A stretch of 40,100 bases of DNA from an uncultured Spirochaetota bacterium (GTDB taxonomy: Bacteria; Spirochaetota; Spirochaetia; Treponematales; Rectinemataceae): assembly GCA_903821875.1 (NCBI GenBank), contig CAIJMU010000014.1:1-40100 (forward strand), given 5' to 3'. Shown here piece after piece: positions 31,720-39,975 of this stretch (positions within the stretch are counted from its first letter, which is position 1; each line of letters begins with the position of its first letter). The notes beneath the pieces are model-generated. The model saw nothing but the letters and a program-made list of their open reading frames with translations. It was not told the DNA's origin and did not search any database. The position numbers and the translations under genes are program-made.

Positions 31720-34044
31720 ATGGCAGGTGAACTCATTGCGCACGCAAAAAAGGAGCCTTCAGGCACATGGGCCTTGCCACACAGCCTTCTCGAGCATGTC
31801 CGCGGCGTAGCTTCGCTTTCCGAGTGCTTCGCTGCGGATTTCAAAAATGGGGACTGGGGACGCTTGGCAGGGCTTTGGCATGACTTAGGCAAGTATCGTC
31901 TGGAGTTCCAGGAATACATCCGCAAGGTTAGCGGTTTCGAGAATGACGAGGCCAATGAGGGAGGCCCCGGACGTGTGGATCACTCTGTAGTCGGCGCGCT
32001 TTGGGCAGCGGAGCGATATAAGGAGTATCCCGTAGGGCCAGCCCGAGTCCTCAGTTACCTTATCGCAGGGCATCATGCAGGACTTCCGGACTGGAATAAT
32101 GTGGCAGGCATAGGTGCTTCGCTCGAGGTTCGGTTACGGGACTCTTCCCCTCTCGAATCTGCCATGAAGGGGAACCCTCCAAACGAGCTACTTCAAGCAG
32201 AACTGGCTACTAGTCAGCCCTGTGGAAAGGACCAGACGCTTGAGGTTGCTGAAGAGCTCCGCTCACAATTCCACCTTTGGATCAGGATGCTTTTCTCCTG
32301 CCTTGTAGACGCTGATTTCCTCGATACCGAGGCTTATATGACCCCTGCGGATACGAAGCGCAGGGCTGAGAGTCAGATCAGCCTGGAAGAGGCAAGAGTC
32401 ATGCTGGATCGCCACCTCTCTGATTTAGGAAGGTCAGCGGCGCAGACCGACATCAACCAGGCACGACAGCAGATACTCAATCAATGCAGACAATCTGCCG
32501 TGCTCGATCCTGGGCTGTTCTCGCTGACGGTGCCTACGGGAGGAGGCAAAACCCTGGCTGGAATGGCCTTCGCGCTCGAGCATGCGATCGCCCATGGGAA
32601 GCGCAGGATTGTGGTCGTGATACCTTATACCAGCATCATCGAGCAGACAGCAGCGGTTTACCGGGGCGTATTCGGCGATGAAGCCGTGATCGAACACCAT
32701 TGCAATCTTGATCCTGATCACGAAACGCGAGCCTCGAGGCTCGCCTCGGAAAACTGGGATGCACCCATCATCGTGACGACGAATGTCCAGTTTTTCGAGT
32801 CCCTCTTTGCGTCGCGGAGTTCTGCGTGCAGGAAACTCCACAACCTCGTCAATTCAGTAATCATCATCGACGAGGCCCAGATCCTGCCAGTGGGGTTCCT
32901 TCAACCCGTCGTCGAGGTCATGAGGGGGCTGGTTGAATTGTTTGGGGCGACGTTAGTCCTCTCAACCGCGACCCAGCCCGCACTGGCAGGTAGTCTTGGT
33001 TCGGGCCAAGCTATTTTTCGGGGTTTCACGGATGGGGTCGTGCGCGAAATCATCACCGACCCTCCTGGGCTGGCAAGACGACTCAGACGAGTCGAGATCT
33101 CAATGCACCAAAATAGTGAGGAGGCTGTCCCTTGGGAAGAACTTGCGGTAGAGGTCGGGAATCACGAGCAGGTACTCTGTATTGTTAATACCCGAAAGGA
33201 TTGTCGCGATTTCCACGCACTGCTTCCCGAAGGGGCCGTGCATCTGTCTGCCCTCATGTGTCCGGAACACAGAAGCGAGACGATCGCAAGGATCAAGGCT
33301 GACCTCGCAAGTGGCAGAGCAATCAGGGTTGTGAGCACACAATTAGTTGAGTCGGGCGTTGATATTGATTTCCCTATTGTCTACAGAGCGCTTGCTGGCC
33401 TCGACTCCATAGCCCAGGCGGCAGGGCGATGCAATCGCGAGGGGCGACTCGGCGAGGGAAAGCTTGGCAAGGTTATCGTATTCATGTCACCTATGGCAGC
33501 CCCTTCAGGCATGCTCCGGAAGGGACAGGATGCCGGGCGCGAAATGATCCGGCTCTTTCCCGAGGAGGTGGCCCGGCTGGCGCCTGAGACCTTTGAACGC
33601 TATTTCAAGCTGCTTTACGGTCGCGTAAACAGTTTTGACGAGAAGGGCATCATGCGGCTCCTTGCGGGACCGGATATCGAAGAGGCAAAGGTACAGTTCC
33701 GAACTGCAGCTTCGCGATTTTCCCTGATCGATGATGGGGGGCAACAGGCGATAATTGTTGACTTTGCGAGCCAGCGGAGCAAAGCTGATGAAGGTTTGTC
33801 TGCTGCTGCACTGGTTGCCAAGGTGGAAGCCTTTGGTCCCGACCGAGCTACCATGCGGCGGCTTCAGCGCTACACGGTCAATGTGCCTCGGAATGTTTTT
33901 AGGTTGCTTCAGGCGGATGGCTCCATCCGCGTTTTGCAGAGACTCGATGGCTTGTATGTTCAAGCGCTGCCGGGACTCTATGACGGAAACTTCGGACTCA
34001 GGCTCGACGGCCCGATCCTGAGTCCTATGGATTTCATTGCATAA
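31720..34044 (+). CDS. cas3: Cas3 helicase-nuclease (type I-C)
   Basis: A 774-residue HD nuclease fused to an SF2 helicase. HD residues: H21 and H26 (HSLLEH), H54-D55 (WHDLGK), D87-H88 and H118-H119 (GHHAGLPDW). Helicase: Walker A PTGGGKT at 272-278, DEAQ at 384-387, motif III STATQP, and motif VI QAAGRCNREGR. It unwinds and degrades target DNA after recruitment by the I-C complex. The start at 31720 has GGGAGGG four bases upstream; a GTG at 31705 is possible but less likely. All catalytic motifs look intact. Confidence 0.96.
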   Translation: MAGELIAHAKKEPSGTWALPHSLLEHVRGVASLSECFAADFKNGDWGRLAGLWHDLGKYRLEFQEYIRKVSGFENDEANEGGPGRVDHSVVGALWAAERYKEYPVGPARVLSYLIAGHHAGLPDWNNVAGIGASLEVRLRDSSPLESAMKGNPPNELLQAELATSQPCGKDQTLEVAEELRSQFHLWIRMLFSCLVDADFLDTEAYMTPADTKRRAESQISLEEARVMLDRHLSDLGRSAAQTDINQARQQILNQCRQSAVLDPGLFSLTVPTGGGKTLAGMAFALEHAIAHGKRRIVVVIPYTSIIEQTAAVYRGVFGDEAVIEHHCNLDPDHETRASRLASENWDAPIIVTTNVQFFESLFASRSSACRKLHNLVNSVIIIDEAQILPVGFLQPVVEVMRGLVELFGATLVLSTATQPALAGSLGSGQAIFRGFTDGVVREIITDPPGLARRLRRVEISMHQNSEEAVPWEELAVEVGNHEQVLCIVNTRKDCRDFHALLPEGAVHLSALMCPEHRSETIARIKADLASGRAIRVVSTQLVESGVDIDFPIVYRALAGLDSIAQAAGRCNREGRLGEGKLGKVIVFMSPMAAPSGMLRKGQDAGREMIRLFPEEVARLAPETFERYFKLLYGRVNSFDEKGIMRLLAGPDIEEAKVQFRTAASRFSLIDDGGQQAIIVDFASQRSKADEGLSAAALVAKVEAFGPDRATMRRLQRYTVNVPRNVFRLLQADGSIRVLQRLDGLYVQALPGLYDGNFGLRLDGPILSPMDFIA

Positions 34045-34054
34045 GGAGGTGGAA

Positions 34055-34771
34055 ATGGAGCATTTCAACAAGATTTTCTGCTTGGAGGTGCAGGGTGACT
34101 ATGCCTGCTTCACGCGGCCGGAGATGAAGGTGGAGCGTGTAAGCTACGACGTACCAACGCCTTCAGCTGTGCGGGCGATCTTTGAGGCAATCTTCTGGAA
34201 ACCGGCGGTTAGGTGGCGGGTGTGCAGGATCGAGGTTCTCAAGCCCATCCGCTGGACATCCGTTCGGCGCAACGAGGTAGGATCGGTGATGAGCGATCGC
34301 AGCCCGGGACTTTTCATCGAGGATGTCAGGCAGCAGCGGGCTGGGTTGTTCCTTCGCGATGTTGCCTATCGCCTTCATGCGGAACTCGAGTTCATTCCCA
34401 GGGAAAAGCGTGGAGCAACCGTTCATCCACAGCCTGACTGGCTTGTAGACACGGCAGAGCGAGAAGGCGATATCACTGGCAGGGACGAGAATCCCGGCAA
34501 GTACAACGCCATGTTCGAGCGCAGGGCGAGGAAGGGACAATGTTTCAACCAGCCCTACCTCGGGTGCCGGGAATTCAGCTGCTCGTTCGCCCTGGTGGAA
34601 TCCAATGCTATGGTAACTAGCCCTATCGATGAGACTCGGGATCTTGGTTTCATGCTCTACGACCTTGATTTTACGAAGCCGGATGACATCAGGCCAGCAT
34701 TTTTCCGCGCCAAGCTTGAAAAGGGAGTCATTGCGGTGCCTCCATGGGAAAGCGAGGATGTACGCCAATGA
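34055..34771 (+). CDS. cas5c: Cas5c (Cas5d) pre-crRNA processing endonuclease
   Basis: A 238-residue RAMP protein that, in type I-C, replaces Cas6 and cuts the repeat 3' of its hairpin. The N-terminal CFTRPEMKVERVSYDVPTPSA and C-terminal GQCFNQPYLGCREF are family signatures. The catalytic Lys-His pair known from Bacillus halodurans Cas5d is at K149-Y150 here (NPGKYNAMF): Lys is kept, His is Tyr. The nearby GQCFH is GQCFN. The start at 34055 has an ideal AAGGAGGTG upstream; an ATG at 34037 lies inside the cas3 end and is unlikely. It overlaps cas8c by ATGA. Confidence 0.94.
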   Translation: MEHFNKIFCLEVQGDYACFTRPEMKVERVSYDVPTPSAVRAIFEAIFWKPAVRWRVCRIEVLKPIRWTSVRRNEVGSVMSDRSPGLFIEDVRQQRAGLFLRDVAYRLHAELEFIPREKRGATVHPQPDWLVDTAEREGDITGRDENPGKYNAMFERRARKGQCFNQPYLGCREFSCSFALVESNAMVTSPIDETRDLGFMLYDLDFTKPDDIRPAFFRAKLEKGVIAVPPWESEDVRQ

Positions 34772-36510
34772 TACTCCAGGCCTTGTTTGAATACTATCAG
34801 AGGAAGGCTGCTGACCCGGAGAGCAGTATTGCCCCAGAGGGCTTCGAGTGGAAGGAGTTGCCTTTCCTGATCGTCATTGATGACGATGGTAATTTTGTCA
34901 GGCTTGAGGATACGAGGGAGGGGGAGGGTAAAAAGAAGCGAGGCAAAAAATATCTTGTCCCTCAAGGGGAAAAAAGAACGGTCGGTATCGCAGCAAACCT
35001 CCTTTGGGATAATCCTGAATATGTGCTCGGGGCCAATTATCGCGGACGCTCGGATGTAGCATTACGGCATGAAGCCTTTATCGAACGCTACAAGATGGCC
35101 TTTAGCTCAAGTTTTCTGAATCCGGGTGTCGTAACCGCTATGAAATTCTTGGAGTCCAACGCAGAGAAAAAGAAAGCCATAGATGCGCTTTCAGACGAGG
35201 CATGGAAAGAATTCCTCGAAAGCAATGCAAACACCTCAATCAGAATCGAAGGTAGGAGCCACCAGACAATCGCTGATGAGATCGCTTCTCTAGCCGTTGA
35301 GGAATCATGCGATGAAAAAGGTGTCTGCCTGGTTTCAGGCAAAGACGACTTGATCCCGGCGCTCAACCCGGCGATCAAGGGTGTCCGGGATGCCCAGTCC
35401 TCTGGAGCAGCATTAGTCTCATTCAACTTGCCGGCTTTCCGGTCCTATGGGAAGGAGCAGAACGAGAATGCTCCTATTGGCAAGAATGCTGTTTTTGCGT
35501 ACACCACCGCGCTCAATGGCCTATTGGGGGACGACCCCAACCATATTCAGATCGGCGATGCAACCACCATTTTCTGGGCACAAAAAAAAGATTCGGTCTT
35601 TGAAAAGAACCTGAAGCCCTTCTTTTTTGCCGCAGGCAAGAAGAAGGACGACCCCGATCGCGATGCTGCCGATACGAAAGCGAATCTTGAATCAGCCCTT
35701 TCGGGCATTCCTCCTGCAGAAATGGCAACAAGGTTCTACATTCTTGGGCTTTCGCCCAACGCGGCACGGATATCCGTTCGCTTCTGGCACCAGGGTACGG
35801 TTGGTGAATTCTGCATGACGATGAAGCGTCATTTTGCGGATCTAGAGATTATTGCTCCAGCCTATGACCCCTGCCGTATGAGCCTCCAATATCTTCTCGG
35901 GGCTACGGTACGGGACTGGAAATCAGAGGATATCCCGCCGAACCTTGCGGGGAATGTTATGCGGGCAGTATTGAACGATACATTGTACCCTGAAACCTTT
36001 TCAAATCAATGCATCAGGCGTATCAGGGCAGAACGGGAGGTTAGCCGAGCGCGAGCCTCGATTCTCAAGGCATGCCTGAACAGGAAGACGCGTTCATCAT
36101 GCAGTGGCAAAGAAAAGGAGATGACTGTGGCACTTGATTCTTCGAATACGAATGTGGGCTATCGGCTAGGGAGGCTTTTTGCGGTGCTTGAGAAAATCCA
36201 GGAGGACGCTAGCCCTGGCCTCAATGCGACCATCCGGGACCGTTACTACGGGGCAGCGTCCTCGAGTCCATCGACAGTGTTCCCTCGTTTGTTAAGTCTC
36301 ACGAACCATCATCTTGCCAAGCTGGAGAACCGAGGACAGAAAATCAACCATGAAAAGCGCCTTGCAGTGATTATTGATGGACTGACGCCTTCGATGCCTG
36401 CCCACTTGGTCATGGACGACCAGGCACGCTTTGCTATCGGTTACTACCACCAGCGCCAGGCGCTGTTTACCTCGACAAAAGACAACACCCAAGGAGCAAG
36501 AAATGAATAA
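34768..36510 (+). CDS. cas8c: Cas8c large subunit
   Basis: A 580-residue type I-C large subunit (Csd1), which recognises the PAM and holds the R-loop. Start at 34768 in an ATGA overlap with cas5c. Family segments are visible: FLIVIDDDGNFVRLED near the N-terminus, VCLVSGKDDLIPALNPAIKGVRDAQSSGA in two parts, ISVRFWHQGTVGEF, and YLLGATVRDWKSEDIPPNLAGNVMRAV. The C-terminal 127 residues are also made separately as Cas11c (see next entry). It overlaps cas7c by 8 nt. Confidence 0.95.
   Translation: MILQALFEYYQRKAADPESSIAPEGFEWKELPFLIVIDDDGNFVRLEDTREGEGKKKRGKKYLVPQGEKRTVGIAANLLWDNPEYVLGANYRGRSDVALRHEAFIERYKMAFSSSFLNPGVVTAMKFLESNAEKKKAIDALSDEAWKEFLESNANTSIRIEGRSHQTIADEIASLAVEESCDEKGVCLVSGKDDLIPALNPAIKGVRDAQSSGAALVSFNLPAFRSYGKEQNENAPIGKNAVFAYTTALNGLLGDDPNHIQIGDATTIFWAQKKDSVFEKNLKPFFFAAGKKKDDPDRDAADTKANLESALSGIPPAEMATRFYILGLSPNAARISVRFWHQGTVGEFCMTMKRHFADLEIIAPAYDPCRMSLQYLLGATVRDWKSEDIPPNLAGNVMRAVLNDTLYPETFSNQCIRRIRAEREVSRARASILKACLNRKTRSSCSGKEKEMTVALDSSNTNVGYRLGRLFAVLEKIQEDASPGLNATIRDRYYGAASSSPSTVFPRLLSLTNHHLAKLENRGQKINHEKRLAVIIDGLTPSMPAHLVMDDQARFAIGYYHQRQALFTSTKDNTQGARNE
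36127..36510 (+). CDS. cas11c: Cas11c small subunit, internal in-frame start in cas8c
   Basis: In type I-C systems the small subunit is translated from within cas8c. An AAGGAG at 36115-36120 sits 6 nt before an in-frame GTG at 36127; an in-frame ATG at 36121 is too close to it. The product would be 127 residues, beginning VALDSSNTNVGYRLGRLF, a length and position typical of Cas11c. The text LGRLFAVLEKIQEDA and ending GYYHQRQALFTSTK match the Cas8c C-terminal helical domain. Expression was not measured; the call rests on the ribosome-binding site and the established biology. Confidence 0.75.
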   Translation: MALDSSNTNVGYRLGRLFAVLEKIQEDASPGLNATIRDRYYGAASSSPSTVFPRLLSLTNHHLAKLENRGQKINHEKRLAVIIDGLTPSMPAHLVMDDQARFAIGYYHQRQALFTSTKDNTQGARNE

Positions 36511-37414
36511 TCCACTTACCCGCCGCTATGACTTCGCCTTCTTTTTCGATGTGCAGGACGGTAATCCCAATGGCGATCCGGATGCGGGCAACCTGCCGCG
36601 CATCGATGCGGAGACGGGCATGGGTCTCGTGACTGATGTGTGCCTGAAAAGGAAAGTTCGTAATTATGTTCAAATCAGGAAAGAGTTCGTCCGGCCTTAT
36701 GATATTTTCGTGAAAGAAAAGGGGATATTGAATGTCAAGATAGCGGAGGCCTATTCTGACCTCAAGATCGATCTTGACGCGATTCCTGTGGATACTGCAG
36801 ACGGTAAGAGACGCAACTCAAAAGGCGAGGCGCAGGGTGGGGAAGTAAGCAAGGGCCGAAAATACATGTGTGACCGCTACTTCGATATCCGAACATTTGG
36901 AGCGGTGATGTCGACTGGCGCGAATGCCGGGCAGGTCCGCGGTCCCATCCAGCTTGTGTTTGCGCGCTCTGTGGAACCAGTAGTCACCCTCGAGCACAGC
37001 ATTACCCGCATGGCTGTGGCCACGGAGGCCGAGGCCGAAAAGCAATCCGGAGACAACCGGACGATGGGTCGAAAGTACACGATTCCATATGGTCTGTACA
37101 GAACGCATGGCTTCATCTCAGCGCACCTTGCCGCACAGACGGGCTTTGGCGAGGAGGATCTCGCGCTGTTCTGGGAGGCTATGCAAAACATGTTTGAGCA
37201 CGATCGCTCGGCCGCACGGGGACTGATGTGCTCGCGAAGGCTCATTATATTCGAGCATGCTACGCCTCTAGGAAACAAGCCAGCACATGAGCTTTTCGAG
37301 CGCCTTACCTGGAAAAGGACGTCCGAGGGACCTGCGCGTGCCTTCACTGACTTTGAGATTTCGCTAGACGGTAAGGGCTTATCAGAAACGACTACGGTTG
37401 TGAAGGTCGGCTGA
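36503..37414 (+). CDS. cas7c: Cas7c (Csd2) backbone subunit
   Basis: A 303-residue RAMP that coats the crRNA in multiple copies. The N-terminus RRYDFAFFFDVQDGNPNGDPDAGN and IDAETGMGLVTDVCLKRKVRNY are hallmark Csd2 motifs; later ITRMAVATEAE, MGRKYTIPYGLYRTHGF and LFWEAMQNMFEHDRSAARG also fit. The start at 36503 has AAGGAG 6 nt upstream, just before the cas8c stop. It is followed by a hairpin (37422-37450) and a 344-bp gap before cas4. Confidence 0.95.
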   Translation: MNNPLTRRYDFAFFFDVQDGNPNGDPDAGNLPRIDAETGMGLVTDVCLKRKVRNYVQIRKEFVRPYDIFVKEKGILNVKIAEAYSDLKIDLDAIPVDTADGKRRNSKGEAQGGEVSKGRKYMCDRYFDIRTFGAVMSTGANAGQVRGPIQLVFARSVEPVVTLEHSITRMAVATEAEAEKQSGDNRTMGRKYTIPYGLYRTHGFISAHLAAQTGFGEEDLALFWEAMQNMFEHDRSAARGLMCSRRLIIFEHATPLGNKPAHELFERLTWKRTSEGPARAFTDFEISLDGKGLSETTTVVKVG

Positions 37415-37757
37415 TACCAGTCCCATGGCAGGCTACGAGCTTGCCGTGGGATAGGGCTTTGGCAGCTTCCCTACTTATTATATGTCGCATTTGCAATTAC
37501 ATGAAGTGCCATTAGTGATGGCGTTTGTCATGCCATACGCCATGAATGATGGCTGGTATGGTGGGGAGGTGAAGGCGATGACCCTTGTGTGCGATCGGGA
37601 CTTGGCGGGCCTTAAGGCCCTGCGTGAGGGGGTAGGCTTGTGTGCTATATCGTCGTCTGAATGCAAGGGAGACCGGAATTGCGCGAAGGGATAGAGATCG
37701 TGCCTTGGCAGTATTTCCTTGATGTCCTTTGGAATGGGTCGGTTCTGAAAACCGATT
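37415..37757. other. 344-bp gap in the cas operon, palindrome-rich, no confident gene
   Basis: No recognisable protein. A 70-codon frame at 37482-37694 has no ribosome-binding site and no family resemblance. Seen in it: a hairpin 37422-37450; ATGGCGT (37518-37524) with ACGCCAT (37537-37543); a perfect 14-bp palindrome GGGCCTTAAGGCCC (37607-37620); a repeat-like stretch at 37616-37640; and TCGGTT/AACCGA at 37739-37755. The direct repeat CTTGTGTGC occurs at 37584-37592 and 37637-37645. The gap probably holds a noncoding or regulatory element. Confidence 0.5.
37422..37450 (+). other. Hairpin after cas7c
   Basis: An 11-bp stem (with two G-U pairs) formed by CCCATGGCAGG (37422-37432) and CTTGCCGTGGG (37440-37450), loop of 7 nt. 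No T run follows, so it may be an mRNA stabiliser that raises cas7c output rather than a terminator. Confidence 0.5.
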
Positions 37758-38393
37758 ATGTCGATGTACGATGACGATGACCTGCTTCCGCTTTCTGCAC
37801 TGCAACACCTCTTGTTCTGCGAGCGGCAATGCGCTCTTATCCATATCGAGCAGGCTTGGGCGGAAAATTCATTTACGGCGGAAGGGCGACTGCTCCACGA
37901 GCGGGCTCACTCGGAGAAAGGAGAGCGGCGTCCGGGCAAAAAAAAGGAATTTGGCATGCCCATACGTTCGCTCAAGCTAGGCTTAATTGGAAAGACCGAT
38001 GCCGTTGAGTATGGAAACGATGGCAGTGCGCTAGTGGTCGAATACAAGCGAGGAAAGCCGAAAAGAGGGCGGGAGGATGAGGTCCAGCTTTGCGCGCAGG
38101 CTCTCTGCCTCGAAGAGATGCGAAATACTTGCATCCAGTCAGGGGTACTGTTCTACGGGAAGACGAGAAGGCGTAAGGAAGTTGCGTTTGACACAGAGCT
38201 CAGGGCATTAGTCATCAATACCGCACAAAGGCTTCATGAAGTGGTCGCATCCGGAAAGACCATCAGGGCAAGCTACGAAGAAGCCAAATGCGCACATTGC
38301 TCCTTGCTGGAGCTTTGCTTGCCTGCCCGAGGGAAGCGAGAGCGAAGCGTTACTGCTTATGTTGAGCGAATGACGAAGGAAGCTGAACCATGA
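37758..38393 (+). CDS. cas4: Cas4 exonuclease
   Basis: A 211-residue RecB-type nuclease that trims prespacers and checks their PAM. The 4Fe-4S cysteines are C21 (or C25) near the N-terminus and C178, C181 and C187 near the C-terminus. Nuclease residues D81 (IGKTDAVE), E95 and K97 (VVEYKRGKPK) and the QLCAQALCLEE helix (about 110-120) are intact. No clear ribosome-binding site precedes it, and a small stem (37739-37755) lies just upstream. Overlaps cas1 by ATGA. Confidence 0.95.
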   Translation: MSMYDDDDLLPLSALQHLLFCERQCALIHIEQAWAENSFTAEGRLLHERAHSEKGERRPGKKKEFGMPIRSLKLGLIGKTDAVEYGNDGSALVVEYKRGKPKRGREDEVQLCAQALCLEEMRNTCIQSGVLFYGKTRRRKEVAFDTELRALVINTAQRLHEVVASGKTIRASYEEAKCAHCSLLELCLPARGKRERSVTAYVERMTKEAEP

Positions 38394-39421
38394 AGAGGAT
38401 GCTTAATACCCTTTTTGTCATGACACAAGGTTCATATCTCAAGAAGGAAGGGGAAGCCGCAGTTGTGAAGGTAGGAGAGGTCGTGAAGCTGCGCGTGCCA
38501 TTTGTCTCCATATCTTCGATAGTATGCTTCGGGGACGTCATGATGAGCCCCTATCTCATGGGCGCCTGTGCAAAGGCTGGGATATCGATATGCTGGTTGA
38601 GTTTGTACGGAAGATTCCTGGCGAGGGTCGAAGGACCGGTGCACGGAAACGTGCTACTGCGACGGGAGCAGTATCGGGTATCCGAGGACCGAAACAAGGC
38701 AGCCAGCATTGCGAGGATCATGGTCGCGGCTAAAATATCCAATTCTCGTGCTGTGCTATTGCGTGCAATGCGCGATCACGCCGACAAATTTGATACCGCG
38801 CGCATGGATGGCGTTTCAACTATCCTGAAACGCCGAGTCGAAGATGTCCTCGGTGAAAGCGACCTCAATAGGATTCGAGGATATGAAGGGGACTCCGCGA
38901 AAGCGTATTTCTCAGTTTTCAATGAATTAATACTTGTTCAGAAAGCTGATTTCTCATTCACCGACAGGAACAGAAGACCGCCTCGCGATCGAGTTAACGC
39001 GTTGCTTTCGTTTGTCTATACAATGCTCTATAATGACTTGCGATCGATGCTTGAAGTCACTGGTCTCGATCCGGCTGTTGGCTTCCTTCATCGCGATAGG
39101 CCAGGACGCATGAGCCTCGCTCTTGATCTCATGGAAGAGTTTCGCCCTTTCGTCGCAGATCGATTAGTCCTGTCGTTGATAAACCTGAAGCAGGTCGCAG
39201 GCAAAGCCTTCGACATTTCTGAATCCGGTACCGTCATGATGCATGAGACTGCTCGCAAAACGGTGGTGGCAGCCTGGCAAACCAGGAAGCAGGATGCATT
39301 AGTACATCCATTTCTTGAAGATGAGATGCATATAGGCATCGCTATGCAAAGCCAGGCGATGCTACTCGCCCGTCACCTCCGTGGAGATATCGACGGATAT
39401 CCGGCTTTTTTTTGGAAGTGA
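38390..39421 (+). CDS. cas1: Cas1 integrase (type I-C)
   Basis: A 343-residue Cas1. Metal-binding residues E166 (RGYEGDSAK), H234 (VGFLHRDRPGR) and D246/E250 (ALDLMEEFRP) are conserved. With Cas2 it inserts new spacers at the leader end. It is coupled to cas4 by ATGA and followed 3 nt later by cas2. All active-site residues are in place. Confidence 0.97.
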   Translation: MKRMLNTLFVMTQGSYLKKEGEAAVVKVGEVVKLRVPFVSISSIVCFGDVMMSPYLMGACAKAGISICWLSLYGRFLARVEGPVHGNVLLRREQYRVSEDRNKAASIARIMVAAKISNSRAVLLRAMRDHADKFDTARMDGVSTILKRRVEDVLGESDLNRIRGYEGDSAKAYFSVFNELILVQKADFSFTDRNRRPPRDRVNALLSFVYTMLYNDLRSMLEVTGLDPAVGFLHRDRPGRMSLALDLMEEFRPFVADRLVLSLINLKQVAGKAFDISESGTVMMHETARKTVVAAWQTRKQDALVHPFLEDEMHIGIAMQSQAMLLARHLRGDIDGYPAFFWK

Positions 39422-39424
39422 AGC

Positions 39425-39712
39425 ATGATGGTATTGGTGAGTTACGATGTTGCGCAGAATGACCATGGTGCGAGAAGGCTTAGAAAAGTCTCCAAAACCT
39501 GTCTCAATTACGGCCAGCGTGTGCAGTATTCGGTGTTTGAATGTCTGATCGATCCTGCCCAGTGGACGGTTTTCAGGCAGCAGCTGATCTCAGCTATAGA
39601 TAAAGAGTACGACAGCTTGCGTTTCTATTTTCTAGGAGCTAACTGGAAGCGAAGGGTAGAACATATAGGTGCCAAGGCCGTCATGGACCCAGAAGGGCCG
39701 ATGATAGTGTAG
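39425..39712 (+). CDS. cas2: Cas2
   Basis: A 95-residue Cas2 of the I-C type: VLVSYDVAQNDHGARRLRKVSKTC, then NYGQRVQYSVFECLID and LRFYFLGANWKRRVEHIG. These are the ferredoxin-like strands and helix of the Cas2 dimer that bridges two Cas1 dimers. It is the last cas gene before the leader. Confidence 0.96.
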   Translation: MMVLVSYDVAQNDHGARRLRKVSKTCLNYGQRVQYSVFECLIDPAQWTVFRQQLISAIDKEYDSLRFYFLGANWKRRVEHIGAKAVMDPEGPMIV

Positions 39713-39877
39713 CGCGAACCAGAAGCTGACAGAATTTCCGCAGCCTAGGATAATTTCATAATTACATACTGTATAACTATATATGTATGGTAGCCATTCG
39801 GATGATGATAAACACTATTGAGGTTCGCGCAAGCTATGCGATAGCTCATTGATGGAGAATGGGTTAAAGTATATGGC
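39713..39877 (+). promoter_or_regulatory. CRISPR leader
   Basis: A 165-bp A/T-rich leader between cas2 and the first repeat. It is bracketed by a perfect 9-bp inverted repeat GCGCGAACC (39712-39720) and GGTTCGCGC (39822-39830), and has a palindrome AGCTAT-GCG-ATAGCT at 39832-39846, 31 bp before the first repeat. TATAAC at 39772-39777 is a possible -10 for the array. These are candidates for leader-anchoring or IHF-like integration signals. Confidence 0.7.
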
Positions 39878-39975
39878 GTCGCCCTCTTCGCGAGGGCGTG
39901 GATTGAAACGACAAACGAGTCATCGACCTGCTGCTAGAGAGGAGTCGCCCTCTTCGCGAGGGCGTGGATTGAAAC
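39878..39975 (+). CRISPR. Type I-C CRISPR array start: two repeats, one spacer
   Basis: Two identical 32-nt repeats at 39878-39909 and 39944-39975, separated by a 34-nt spacer (39910-39943). Each holds a 7-bp stem CGCCCTC/GAGGGCG with loop TTCGC and ends in TGGATTGAAAC, the standard I-C pattern. No third repeat lies in the remaining 125 bases, where one is expected at about 40010. Spacer 1 is GC-rich and has an open frame. Confidence 0.95.

Noticed and set aside
37482-37694. 70-residue frame in the cas7c-cas4 gap
   Set aside because: No ribosome-binding site, no recognisable family and odd composition. Kept as part of the gap description only.
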